In this document: in pieces, positions 39,327 to 46,203 of the stretch
Position numbering within the stretch: the first letter of the stretch is position 1
How the letters are laid out: each line of letters starts with the position of its first letter
Source: Achromobacter insuavis
Lineage (GTDB): Bacteria > Pseudomonadota > Gammaproteobacteria > Burkholderiales > Burkholderiaceae_B
Assembly: GCF_902859645.1 (NCBI RefSeq)
Contig: NZ_CADIJR010000001.1
Location: 1 to 64,000 of the forward strand
Direction of reading: 5' to 3'
Length of the DNA: 64,000 nucleotides
Made by a program: the position numbers and the translations under genes
Notes under the pieces: generated by a model
Database searches by the model: none
Told to the model about the DNA's origin: nothing
Seen by the model: the letters and a program-made list of their open reading frames with translations, nothing else

Positions 39327-39516
39327 TGACCGATTTGGTCATGTGTGTTCTAAAAATTGCAATATATGTGGTCGTTGTTGAGCTCAAATTGAGATGTGGG
39401 CCGTCAATTTTCTCACCCTGCCTGTTGAACAAGCTCTCGAAGCATAAGTCGTGTCATGGTGAAGTCGGCATAAGTTGCTGATTGATACGTAGCTCACATA
39501 CCTCAGGAGATATTTT
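39327..39516 (+). promoter_or_regulatory. Promoter/operator region of gene B1
   Basis: A perfect inverted repeat TGACC-GATTT-GGTCA (39327-39341) is followed by GTGTTC and an AT-rich TTGCAATATA block. The same order occurs before B2 (41409) and B3 (43587). The ribosome-binding site CAGGAGA is 8 nt before the B1 ATG. The repeat is probably a regulator site next to the promoter. Between the terminator and the B1 start I see no other gene. Confidence 0.6.
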
Positions 39517-39927
39517 ATGAAAGTTCGGTTGTTGCGTGTTTTGGTGATTACGTCAATTTTGTTTTCGGGCACCGCGTTTGCTGGTGATTATGTATGGTCA
39601 ACATATAAGAGTGGCGACTACGTATCAAGAAGAGGAGGAACCGCCACGGTTGTGTACCAACCTAGTAATTTTCTAATTTCCCCAGCTGGAAAGACAATCA
39701 CCGGCGTGCAAATCCAGCTTCAAGATAGTCCCCAGGCAAACGTGTCGATGCGGGCTTGCTACAACGGCCCGCTTGATTGTGTCTCGTTGTCCTATGATGG
39801 GCAAATCTCCAAAGCTTTTAACGGTAAGCCAGCAGATAAGCCATTTACGGTGACATATACAGGTACCGGCGTTGGGCCGTATCCGCGTTATATCCTTGCC
39901 ACGATGGTGGTTTATTACAGCGATTAA
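39517..39927 (+). CDS. Cassette protein B1, secreted FlhE-like small protein
   Basis: The 136 aa protein has a Sec signal peptide (residues 1-22, ending in AFA) and a mature part of 114 aa. The mature N-terminus GDYVWSTYKSGDYVSRRGG is identical in all three copies. Cys81 and Cys88 in ACYNGPLDC probably form a disulfide. The pattern C-x6-C, a GQ-x3-x-FNG stretch, a GP-Y-P turn and a C-terminal VVYY strand resembles the flagellar periplasmic protein FlhE, a small beta-sandwich. That match is by eye only. The start is supported by CAGGAGA. It precedes a broken ATPase stub. It may be periplasmic cargo or a chaperone for the exporter. Confidence 0.88.
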   Translation: MKVRLLRVLVITSILFSGTAFAGDYVWSTYKSGDYVSRRGGTATVVYQPSNFLISPAGKTITGVQIQLQDSPQANVSMRACYNGPLDCVSLSYDGQISKAFNGKPADKPFTVTYTGTGVGPYPRYILATMVVYYSD

Positions 39928-39940
39928 CTAAATCCTTGGG

Positions 39941-39975
39941 TAGCGAATTATCGTGGATCCGACGATAAGTCGCTA
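39941..39975 (+). terminator. Hairpin after B1 (conserved position)
   Basis: TAGCGAATTATCGT (39941-39954) pairs with ACGATAAGTCGCTA (39962-39975) with one mismatch. Copies 2 and 3 have a matching hairpin in the same place with altered arms. There is no T tract, so attenuation or RNA processing is more likely than full termination. Confidence 0.55.
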
Positions 39976-40011
39976 TAAATCTATTCGAGCCAGTTCTTGA
40001 CTATATGACTG

Positions 40012-40216
40012 ATGCGGATTCCAGAGACGTCGGGTGATCCGCTTATTCAAATCAGACATCTCAGTCATGTCTATTGCATGGGCGATCAATCCTTAAGCGT
40101 ACTGTGCGACATGACGCTCGAGATCCATCCCGGTGAAACCTGCGCGCTGCTTGGGGCGTCCGATTCCGGCAATCGCACCTTGCTTGGCAATGCTCGACCG
40201 GTCGTCGGCGGTCATT
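40012..40216 (+). pseudogene. Broken MacB-type ATPase stub, copy 1
   Basis: About 68 codons match the start of the complete ATPase gene at 44275: PLIQIRHLSHVYCMGDQSLSV, then [12 protein letters not shown]. The Walker A motif is ruined (GASDSGNRT instead of GASGSGKST, losing the catalytic Lys). A deletion after it changes the frame, and homology stops near 40216 where the leader of cassette copy 2 begins. It cannot make a working ATPase and marks a duplication junction. Confidence 0.9.
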
Positions 40217-40240
40217 GCCTTCGAGTTGGGAGCCCATGCA

Positions 40241-40389
40241 TTACCTTTTCGGTCCAGCACGTTTCCAATAAGGCAACATGCTAGGTCACGAACTGCTCTA
40301 GATTGGAAAGACCCAATTCCCTGCCATTTGTACCGTCTTTGGGCGAGATGCCGATGGCATCAATGGTCTGAATCAATCAGGAGCTGCTT
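40241..40389 (+). promoter_or_regulatory. Conserved leader of cassette copy 2 (upstream of gene A2)
   Basis: It matches the leaders of copies 1 and 3 (TTACCTTTTCGGTC, GTTTCCAATAAGGCAAC, CTCTAGATTGGAAAGA, AATCAATCAGGAGCTGCTT). An in-frame five-codon mini-ORF (ATG at 40354, stop at 40369) lies just before the A2 start. Similarity to copy 3 extends about 25 bp further left, so copies 2 and 3 share a more recent junction. Confidence 0.55.
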
Positions 40390-41241
40390 GTGCAAGTATC
40401 CAATTCAACGTTGTCTGGTCCGAGCGACCCGCTCGGTTGCTACTATTCGTCGGCCCGGCTCACTAACGACGCGAATGGGAAACCCCATTTCACCGAAGTC
40501 ATGGGTTCTGCGGAGAAAAAATATCTCGAAAGCCCTCCGTCATCGAAGACTGTGGCCTTGTCTGATAAGGCGGTGGCGCTGTCAAGCCAGGAGACCGAAG
40601 ATGAGGATGCGGATCTTAGCTTGCTGGCGTGCTGGACACCGGCTGAGCTGGCGCGCTTCACCAGGAACTATACGGAAAGCGAGCGGCTCGAGGAACTGGA
40701 TATTATGGTTTTTAACAGTCAATATTCGCCAGGATGCGATTGCAGTGAGCTTACTGCAGATGGTGGCCAGATTTACTATGCGACTACGAGGATTCCGGTT
40801 ACCCCAGAAAGTGAAATTGTCGATAGGCGGCAATCGGATACGTTCGTTGCGCAGTTGAAATCCATGTATAAGGCCGAAAGGAACAAGGGCAGCTCAGCGC
40901 TGGATATCTATAAGAAGATCGGAAAATTGATTCTGTCTCAGCCGGATGATTTTGCTTATAAGTTCGGATTCAGTGTCACGTTTCGCGAGAGGGTGGAGTC
41001 CATGCAATGGGGAGGGCGTGCTAACCCGGTCGAACGGCAGCACGGTGAGTTGTTTACCCGTAGTCATGCTGCTTCAGACGAATCGGATGTCGCGATGTTG
41101 ACAAAAATGAAGGATAGGTTTTCGCACAACAAGCTGCAACAGAGAACACATGATATGGAGCGAGACAGGCAGCATCAACTGATGGACCTGCTGTATGGGA
41201 AAGTGAACCTTAAGTCGAAACCCGCAGGTCGCCGGGTGTAG
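40390..41241 (+). CDS. Cassette protein A2, unknown function
   Basis: The 283 aa protein is a paralogue of A1 and A3, with GTG start at 40390 after AGGAGCTGCTT. The N-terminal 20 residues and the DIYKKIGKLILSQPD block are nearly identical to the others. The middle and the 205-245 region (NPVERQHGELFTRS) diverge freely, with different length. CWTP and DCSE cysteines are kept. Arg/Lys/Glu-rich C-terminus. No signal peptide, membrane span or known motif. Its own hairpin follows. All three copies remain open frames despite divergence, which argues for selection on protein function. Confidence 0.85.
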   Translation: MQVSNSTLSGPSDPLGCYYSSARLTNDANGKPHFTEVMGSAEKKYLESPPSSKTVALSDKAVALSSQETEDEDADLSLLACWTPAELARFTRNYTESERLEELDIMVFNSQYSPGCDCSELTADGGQIYYATTRIPVTPESEIVDRRQSDTFVAQLKSMYKAERNKGSSALDIYKKIGKLILSQPDDFAYKFGFSVTFRERVESMQWGGRANPVERQHGELFTRSHAASDESDVAMLTKMKDRFSHNKLQQRTHDMERDRQHQLMDLLYGKVNLKSKPAGRRV

Positions 41242-41250
41242 ATCAGGTTC

Positions 41251-41283
41251 TTCCGAAAAATGCGCACGTCGCATTTTTCGGAA
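41251..41283. terminator. Hairpin after gene A2
   Basis: Perfect 14-bp arms TTCCGAAAAATGCG (41251-41264) and CGCATTTTTCGGAA (41270-41283) with a 5-nt loop. It has the same position as the A1 and A3 terminators but unrelated sequence. The T5 lies inside the right arm, so efficiency is uncertain. Confidence 0.6.
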
Positions 41284-41408
41284 AGGCGTCGGCAGAGGGA
41301 TTTGCCGAGCCTAATGAGATGGTCAGCCCGAACCCCGCTTGGCGTAGCGCTTCGTGGGTATTCGGCTGACCATAGCTTTTTATGGCTAGGGTAAAAACCA
41401 TATTTTTC

Positions 41409-41590
41409 TGACCGATACGGTAACGCGTGTTCCCAAAATAGCAATAAACGACGCCGTTGCTGCGTTCAAATTGATGTGCAGGTTGTCAACCTGTCCACCC
41501 CGTATATTGTCAAGCTGAAAGCAAGTCATCTAAGGGGGGCATCAATCGGTGATTGATGCGTAGTTTCATACCTAGCCCTGGAGAGATACC
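41409..41590 (+). promoter_or_regulatory. Promoter/operator region of gene B2
   Basis: The inverted repeat here is TGACC-GATAC-GGTAA (41409-41423), with one position off the perfect form seen before B1. It is followed by GTGTTCCCAAAATAGCAATAAACGA, matching B1 and B3. GGAGAGA precedes the B2 ATG. The 41284-41408 segment between the hairpin and the repeat contains nothing else recognisable. Confidence 0.55.
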
Positions 41591-42001
41591 ATGAAAACCC
41601 CATTGCTGCGTGCATTGGTTATTACTTCGCTTTTTTTCTCTGGCAGCGCGTTTGCCGGTGATTATGTGTGGTCCACCTATAAGAGTGGCGACTATGTGTC
41701 GAGAAGAGGAGGAACCGCCACGGTTGTGTATCAACCTAGCAATTTCCTTGTCTCGCCAGTGGGGAAAACAATCAAGGGTGTGCAAATTCAGCTTCAGGAT
41801 AGTAGCCAGGCAAGCGTATCAATGCAGGTTTGCTATAACGGTCCGTTTGATTGCATTCCTTTATCCAATAACGGGCAGATATCGCAGTATTTTAATGGCA
41901 AGCTTGCCGATAAGCCGTTCCATGTGAAATATACTGGTACAGGGATCGGGCCATATCCTCGCTATATCCTTGCTACGATGGTGGTGTATTACAACGACTG
42001 A
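41591..42001 (+). CDS. Cassette protein B2, secreted FlhE-like small protein
   Basis: The 136 aa protein is a paralogue of B1 and B3. Signal peptide residues 1-22 end in AFA. The mature start GDYVWSTYKSGDYVSRRGG and the stretch GPYPRYILATMVVYYND are the same as in the other copies. Cys81 and Cys88 are kept (VCYNGPFDC). Differences cluster around residues 77-115, near the putative disulfide loop, which may be the variable recognition surface. A broken ATPase stub follows. Confidence 0.88.
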   Translation: MKTPLLRALVITSLFFSGSAFAGDYVWSTYKSGDYVSRRGGTATVVYQPSNFLVSPVGKTIKGVQIQLQDSSQASVSMQVCYNGPFDCIPLSNNGQISQYFNGKLADKPFHVKYTGTGIGPYPRYILATMVVYYND

Positions 42002-42013
42002 GAAAACTGCAAT

Positions 42014-42053
42014 GGATGGCGATTTTTGTTGATTTGAAAATAAATCGCTATCC
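42014..42053 (+). terminator. Hairpin after B2 (conserved position)
   Basis: GGATGGCGATTT (42014-42025) pairs with AAATCGCTATCC (42042-42053) with one G-U pair. The sequence differs from copies 1 and 3 but the pairing is kept, suggesting selection on the structure. Confidence 0.5.
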
Positions 42054-42087
42054 GAAATATATAAGCTGATTCTGGACCTCGTGGCCG

Positions 42088-42285
42088 ATGCAGAGCAAAG
42101 ATGCGTCGTCGGGCCATCCGCTCGTTCAAATCACGCATGTCAGCCATGCCTATCGCATGGGCAGCCAATCCGTATCCGTGCTGCGGGACGTGACTCTCGA
42201 GATCCATCCCGGCGAAACCTGCGCGCTGCTTGGGGCGTCCGGTTCCGGCAAGAGCACCTTGCTCAATATCCTGGGCTTGCTCGAC
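42088..42285 (+). pseudogene. Broken MacB-type ATPase stub, copy 2
   Basis: The first 66 codons match the complete ATPase at 44275, including an intact Walker A (GASGSGKST) and [10 protein letters not shown]. Homology ends near 42285. The frame then runs through unrelated sequence to a stop at 42468 (126 aa in all). It lacks the signature motif, Walker B and D-loop, so it cannot hydrolyse ATP. A short translated product with a Walker A could still be made. Confidence 0.88.
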
Positions 42286-42437
42286 CGGCTTTGCGGACCG
42301 GTTCCTACCTGGGAAACCCCGCTAGGGGGGGGCAACTCCCGGCAACAGAAAAACCTCATCAGGTTGACTAGCCATTGCCGGGCGAATTGCTCCCTATGTG
42401 CGCAGTGGGTACCGCCTTCGGGTGGGTTGCCCGTACG

Positions 42438-42582
42438 TTACCTTTTCGGTCTGGCGCGTTTCTTATAAGGCAACGTCAAAGGCCACTCGCCGTTCTAGAT
42501 TGAAAGATCCATTTCCCTGCCCTTGTGCCTATTTGGAGAACAGCCAATGGCATCAATGGCTTGAATCAATCAGGAGCTACTT
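42438..42582 (+). promoter_or_regulatory. Conserved leader of cassette copy 3 (upstream of gene A3)
   Basis: GTTACCTTTTCGGTC, GTTTCTTATAAGGCAAC, TTCTAGATTGAAAGATCC and AATCAATCAGGAGCTACTT match the copy 1 and 2 leaders. As in copy 2, an in-frame mini-ORF of five codons (ATG at 42547, then TGA) lies before the A3 start. Confidence 0.55.
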
Positions 42583-43425
42583 GTGCAAGTATCCAATTCA
42601 ACGCTGTCAGGTCCGAGCGGCCCGCTCGGTTTCAACTATTCGTCGACGCGGTTCACTACGGACGCGAATGGGGAAGCCCGCTTCACCGAAGTCATGGGTT
42701 CTGCGAAGCAAAAATATATCGAAAGCTCCCCCGCATCGAAGGCCGTGACCCTGTCTGATAAGGCGGTGGCGCTGTCAAGCCAGGAGGCTGACGACGAGGA
42801 TGCAGACCTGAGCTTGTTGGTGTGCTGGACACCTGATTGGTTGGCTCGTTTTGCCAATCAATATACAGAGGCCGAACAGTATGAACAACTAAAAACCTGG
42901 GTTTTTAATGATTATTCTCCTGGATTTGATTGTTCTGATTATATTCGCGGAGGAGATTTATATTATGCAACAACTAGAATTCCGGTTACTCCTGAAAGTG
43001 AGATGATAGATAAAAAACAATCCAATGCATTTGTTGCTGACCTGAAATCGATGTATGCAGTCGAGATGAGTAAAGGCAGCTCGGCGATGGATATCTATAA
43101 AAAAATAGGAAGATTGATTCTGTCCCAGCCGGATGATTTCGCATACAAATTCGGATTCAGTGTCAAGTTTCGAGAGAAGGTGGAGTCTATGCCTCAATGG
43201 GGAGGACATGGCGATCCGTTCAAGGGGGGCGGCGGTTCTTTCTCCTTCAAATATGACCCGCCAGGCGAATCAAAGGACGGGACCCTGATGCAGGCTAAGG
43301 ATGGGTTTTCACGCAGAATGTTGCTACAGATGGCGCATGATATGGAACGGCATAGGCAATATATCCTGATGGATTTGCTCTATCGTAGTGTGAATCAACA
43401 ACCGACGTTGATATCTGGTCTTTGA
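42583..43425 (+). CDS. Cassette protein A3, unknown function
   Basis: The 280 aa protein is a paralogue of A1 and A2, with GTG start at 42583. Conserved blocks: LSGPSGPLGFNYSS at 8-21, FTEVMGS, LSDKAVALSSQE, CWTP at 81-84, DCSDY at 116-120, TTRIPVTPESE at 130-140, KGSSAMDIYKKIGRLILSQPD at 164-184 and FRE near 197. A Gly-rich variable stretch (WGGHGDPFKGGGG) follows near 206. The C-terminus ends differently (QPTLISGL) from A1/A2. Its codon use is the most AT-rich of the three. It lies upstream of the only complete exporter, so it may be the ancestral copy. Confidence 0.85.
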   Translation: MQVSNSTLSGPSGPLGFNYSSTRFTTDANGEARFTEVMGSAKQKYIESSPASKAVTLSDKAVALSSQEADDEDADLSLLVCWTPDWLARFANQYTEAEQYEQLKTWVFNDYSPGFDCSDYIRGGDLYYATTRIPVTPESEMIDKKQSNAFVADLKSMYAVEMSKGSSAMDIYKKIGRLILSQPDDFAYKFGFSVKFREKVESMPQWGGHGDPFKGGGGSFSFKYDPPGESKDGTLMQAKDGFSRRMLLQMAHDMERHRQYILMDLLYRSVNQQPTLISGL

Positions 43426-43480
43426 ATGTAGATTGTTGGCTCTGGATTTGTTCTGCTGTAATTCTTATGGAAGATATGGT

Positions 43481-43509
43481 GCCCGATTAATATCGTCGGG
43501 CGTTTTTTT
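43481..43509 (+). terminator. Intrinsic terminator of gene A3
   Basis: GCCCGA (43481-43486) pairs with TCGGGC (43496-43501), followed by G and seven T residues. It takes the same position as the A1 terminator with different sequence. Confidence 0.82.
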
Positions 43510-43586
43510 AGATAAAGTGCGTTGATGGTGCTTTTTTTATGTGCTGAAAAGCTGCTGGTAATGATTTGGTCGATGTTTCTGTGGTC

Positions 43587-43777
43587 TGACCTATTTGGTC
43601 GCTAGTGTTCCAAAAATAGAAATATGCGATGTTCTTTATGCGCTCCAATTGAAGGACAGGTTATCCAATCTGTTCACCTTGTGCGTTGATAAGGCGATAG
43701 CGGTAGAAGCCATCCCGCGGGTGAGTCCGGCATCAGTCAATGATTGATATGCTGTCTGTATTTTGTGGAGAAATCTA
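43587..43777 (+). promoter_or_regulatory. Promoter/operator region of gene B3
   Basis: TGACC-TATTT-GGTCG (43587-43601) matches the inverted repeat before B1 except for the last base. GTGTTCCAAAAATAGAAATATGCGA follows. GTGGAGAAA precedes the B3 ATG at 43778. The AT-rich segment from 43510 to 43586 shows no other feature. Confidence 0.58.
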
Positions 43778-44188
43778 ATGAAAAATAAGTTGCTGCGTTT
43801 TTTGGTTGTTGCTTCGCTGTTGTTCTCCGGTAGTGCGTTTGCCGGTGATTATGTGTGGTCCACTTATAAAAGTGGCGACTATGTGTCACGAAGAGGAGGC
43901 ACCGCTACTGTTGTTTATCAACCTAGCAATTTTCTTGTCTCACCAGTAGGAAAGAAAATTAAAGGCGTTCAAATTCAAATTCAGGATAGCTCACAGGCAA
44001 ATGTGTCGGCGCTGGTTTGCTATAACGGTGGGGTCAGTTGCGCCTCGTTATCCTCGAGTGGGCAGATATCCCATTATTTTGACGGAAATTCTGCTGATAA
44101 GCCGTTTTCTGTAACGTATACCGGGACAGGTGTCGGGCCATATCCTCGTTATATTCTTGCCACGATGGTGGTTTATTACAACGACTAA
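43778..44188 (+). CDS. Cassette protein B3, secreted FlhE-like small protein
   Basis: The 136 aa protein starts at the ATG at 43778, aligned with B1/B2. A TTG five codons earlier would spoil the signal peptide. The signal (MKNKLLRFLVVASLLFSGSA) ends in AFA. The mature part keeps GDYVWSTYKSGDYVSRRGG, Cys81/Cys88 (VCYNGGVSC) and the VVYYND end. It is followed, after a hairpin, by the complete exporter operon, so B3 is encoded directly upstream of the working ATPase. I infer that B proteins reach the periplasm by Sec and could then be taken by a MacB-type exporter. Confidence 0.88.
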   Translation: MKNKLLRFLVVASLLFSGSAFAGDYVWSTYKSGDYVSRRGGTATVVYQPSNFLVSPVGKKIKGVQIQIQDSSQANVSALVCYNGGVSCASLSSSGQISHYFDGNSADKPFSVTYTGTGVGPYPRYILATMVVYYND

Positions 44189-44202
44189 GAGAGTTGTAAT
44201 GG

Positions 44203-44239
44203 ATAGCGACTTATCTTCAATTTGACGATAAGTCGCTAT
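44203..44239 (+). terminator. Hairpin after B3 (conserved position)
   Basis: Perfect 13-bp arms ATAGCGACTTATC (44203-44215) and GATAAGTCGCTAT (44227-44239) lie between B3 and the ATPase gene. There is no T tract. It could limit read-through from the strong B promoter into the exporter genes. Confidence 0.58.
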
Positions 44240-44274
44240 AAAGAGATATAAGTCGATTCTGGACCTTGTGACTG

Positions 44275-44994
44275 ATGTGGATTGCAGATTCGTGGGGCCA
44301 TCCGCTCATTCAAATCACACGTGTCCGCCATGCTTATCGCAAAGGCAGCCAATCAGTAAGCGTGCTGCGCGATGTGACACTTGAGCTCCACCCCGGCGAA
44401 ACCTGCGCGCTGCTTGGGGCGTCCGGTTCCGGCAAGAGCACCTTGCTCAATATCCTGGGCTTGCTCGACCGGCCGTCGGCCGGCCAGCTCCTGTTTCGCG
44501 GACGCGACATGCTGGGTATCGACGAGAACGCCCGCGCCTGGGTTCGCAATCGAGAGATCGGGTTTGTTTTTCAGTCCTTCAACCTGTTGCCCCGTATGAA
44601 CGCCCTCGATAACGTTGCCTTGCCACTGTTCTATCGTGGTATCTCGCGAGCCCAGGCGCGGGCCACGGCCATGGATTGGCTTCGTCAAGTTGGATTGGCC
44701 GATCGCGGCGGGCATCTCCCTGCCGATCTCTCCGGCGGGCAGCGCCAGCGGGTCGCCATTGCCCGCGCCTTGGTCGGCAATCCCTCCGTCATTCTTGCGG
44801 ACGAACCGACCGGTAATCTGGATCAAGCTTCAGCCGAGAGCATCATGGCCTTGCTCATGGGGCTGAATCGCGAGCGGGCGGTCACGATCGTGATGGTGAC
44901 GCATGATGCCAACCTAGCTGGCCGCTTCTCGCGCCAGCTTCATGTGCGCGACGGTGTATTGCATGAACCCTGCCACTGCGATGAAAGACGTTGA
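44275..44994 (+). CDS. MacB/LolD-type ABC exporter ATPase (complete copy)
   Basis: The 239 aa protein has Walker [10 protein letters not shown] at 48-56, Q-loop [12 protein letters not shown] near 97-108, signature [15 protein letters not shown] from 152, Walker [13 protein letters not shown] from 172 and H-loop [10 protein letters not shown]. It belongs to the LolD/MacB ATPase branch that drives periplasmic or membrane substrates outward. Unlike the MacB at 33523, the permease is a separate protein. GC is much higher than in the A/B genes and close to the chromosome. Its 5' end was copied with the A-B cassette, giving the stubs at 40012 and 42088. The ATG has only a weak ribosome-binding site. 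Confidence 0.95.
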   Translation: MWIADSWGHPLIQITRVRHAYRKGSQSVSVLRDVTLELHPGETCALLGASGSGKSTLLNILGLLDRPSAGQLLFRGRDMLGIDENARAWVRNREIGFVFQSFNLLPRMNALDNVALPLFYRGISRAQARATAMDWLRQVGLADRGGHLPADLSGGQRQRVAIARALVGNPSVILADEPTGNLDQASAESIMALLMGLNRERAVTIVMVTHDANLAGRFSRQLHVRDGVLHEPCHCDERR

Positions 44995-45000
44995 TTTCCG

Positions 45001-46203
45001 GTGTTCCGGTGCATGCGCGGTCCATCGCTGACGCAAACTGCGCTGCAAGCGGCCGACAGCCTGCGCCAAATGGGTCGCAGGGCCTTGTTGGCTTTGCTCG
45101 GCATCATGGTCGGCAGCACCGCCATCATCGCGCTCCTGAACATCGGGCATAGCGCCGCCGAACAGGTGATGCGCATGTTCAAGGACATGGGTACGGACGT
45201 CCTGGTGGTGACTTTCCCGGTGACGGGCGCCAAGCCGCGCGCGCTGCCCCGCACGCTGGATGCCGGCGCGTTGGCGCAAGCCGTGCCGGGCATCCGCCAT
45301 GCGGCGCCCCTGTCGGTCTACAACGTGCCGCTGCGTTTCCCGGGACGTACGATGGTTCCCAGGATCGTAGGCACGACGCCGGATCTTGCCGCCGCGATGA
45401 ATCTGCGCATGGATCGCGGCCGTTTCCTGTCGCCGTTCGATCGTCATGCCACGTTTGCCGTCGTCGGTGCGGAAATCGCGCGTGAACTGGGCAGTCCGGC
45501 GCATCCGCTCGCCCTGGGTGCCTCGCTGCAAATTGACGGCTACTTTTACCAAGTCATCGGCGTCACGCGCAGCATGAAGGGGAATCCGCTGATTCCGGTC
45601 GATGCGGACCGATCGGTGATCGTTCCCATTGAAGGGCTGCACCGATTGTTTCCCAAGCCTGAACTCGGCGCCATCCTGGCCAGGGCGACGCCTATGGCCG
45701 ACCTTGTGGAAACGGCCAGCGCGCTGCGCGAGTATGTCGGCGCGCAGGTGCCCGGCAGGGAGGTCCAGGTGGATATTCCCCGGCAGTTGATCGACGGTCT
45801 CGAGCGCCAATCCCGTACCTTTTCATATCTGCTCGCGGGGCTGGGCGCGATCTCATTGCTGGTGGGCGGTGTGGGCGTCATGAACGTGATGCTGATGAGT
45901 GTTTCCGAAAGGCGGCGCGAGATCGGCGTTCGCCTGGCGCTCGGGGCGACCCGGCGCGACATCCGCCTGTTGTTCCTCGCCGAGGCGGGTCTGTTGGCCA
46001 TTGTGGGCGCGGCGCTGGGCGCAGTGTTCGGCGTTGGCGCGGCCTACGCTTTTGCGCGCTTCTCCGGTTGGGATTTCGTGCTGGCGCCCGCGTCCTTGCC
46101 CTTGGGAATGGGCACGGCGCTGCTGACGGGCCTGTTCTTCGGTTGGTATCCGGCCGCCGCGGCTTCGCGGCTGGAGCCTGTCCAGGCCTTGCGCGATGCG
46201 TAG
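45001..46203 (+). CDS. MacB/FtsX-type ABC exporter permease
   Basis: The 400 aa protein could start at GTG 45001 or at ATG 45013; neither has a good ribosome-binding site. It begins 6 bp after the ATPase stop. An N-terminal span (LLALLGIMVGSTAIIALLNI) leads into a periplasmic MacB-PCD-like domain of about 230 residues. Three C-terminal FtsX spans follow: LAGLGAISLLVGGVGVMNVM with the loop MSVSERRREIGVRLALGATR, then two more, ending SRLEPVQALRDA. This is the type that transmits ATPase motion to the periplasm without carrying substrate across the inner membrane. It is expected to act on substrates already in the periplasm. Confidence 0.93.
   Translation: MFRCMRGPSLTQTALQAADSLRQMGRRALLALLGIMVGSTAIIALLNIGHSAAEQVMRMFKDMGTDVLVVTFPVTGAKPRALPRTLDAGALAQAVPGIRHAAPLSVYNVPLRFPGRTMVPRIVGTTPDLAAAMNLRMDRGRFLSPFDRHATFAVVGAEIARELGSPAHPLALGASLQIDGYFYQVIGVTRSMKGNPLIPVDADRSVIVPIEGLHRLFPKPELGAILARATPMADLVETASALREYVGAQVPGREVQVDIPRQLIDGLERQSRTFSYLLAGLGAISLLVGGVGVMNVMLMSVSERRREIGVRLALGATRRDIRLLFLAEAGLLAIVGAALGAVFGVGAAYAFARFSGWDFVLAPASLPLGMGTALLTGLFFGWYPAAAASRLEPVQALRDA

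Noticed and set aside
40012-40216. Reading the first ATPase stub as a functional small ATP-binding protein
   Set aside because: The Walker A lysine is lost and all later motifs are missing.
38356-43425. Calling A proteins toxins of a named class
   Set aside because: No nuclease, ADP-ribosyltransferase, pore-forming or peptidase motif could be seen; a function would be guesswork.
38208-44188. The three-unit repeat as a CRISPR array or transposon array
   Set aside because: Units are about 2 kb with genes; there are no short regular repeats, no spacers, no transposase and no terminal inverted repeats.
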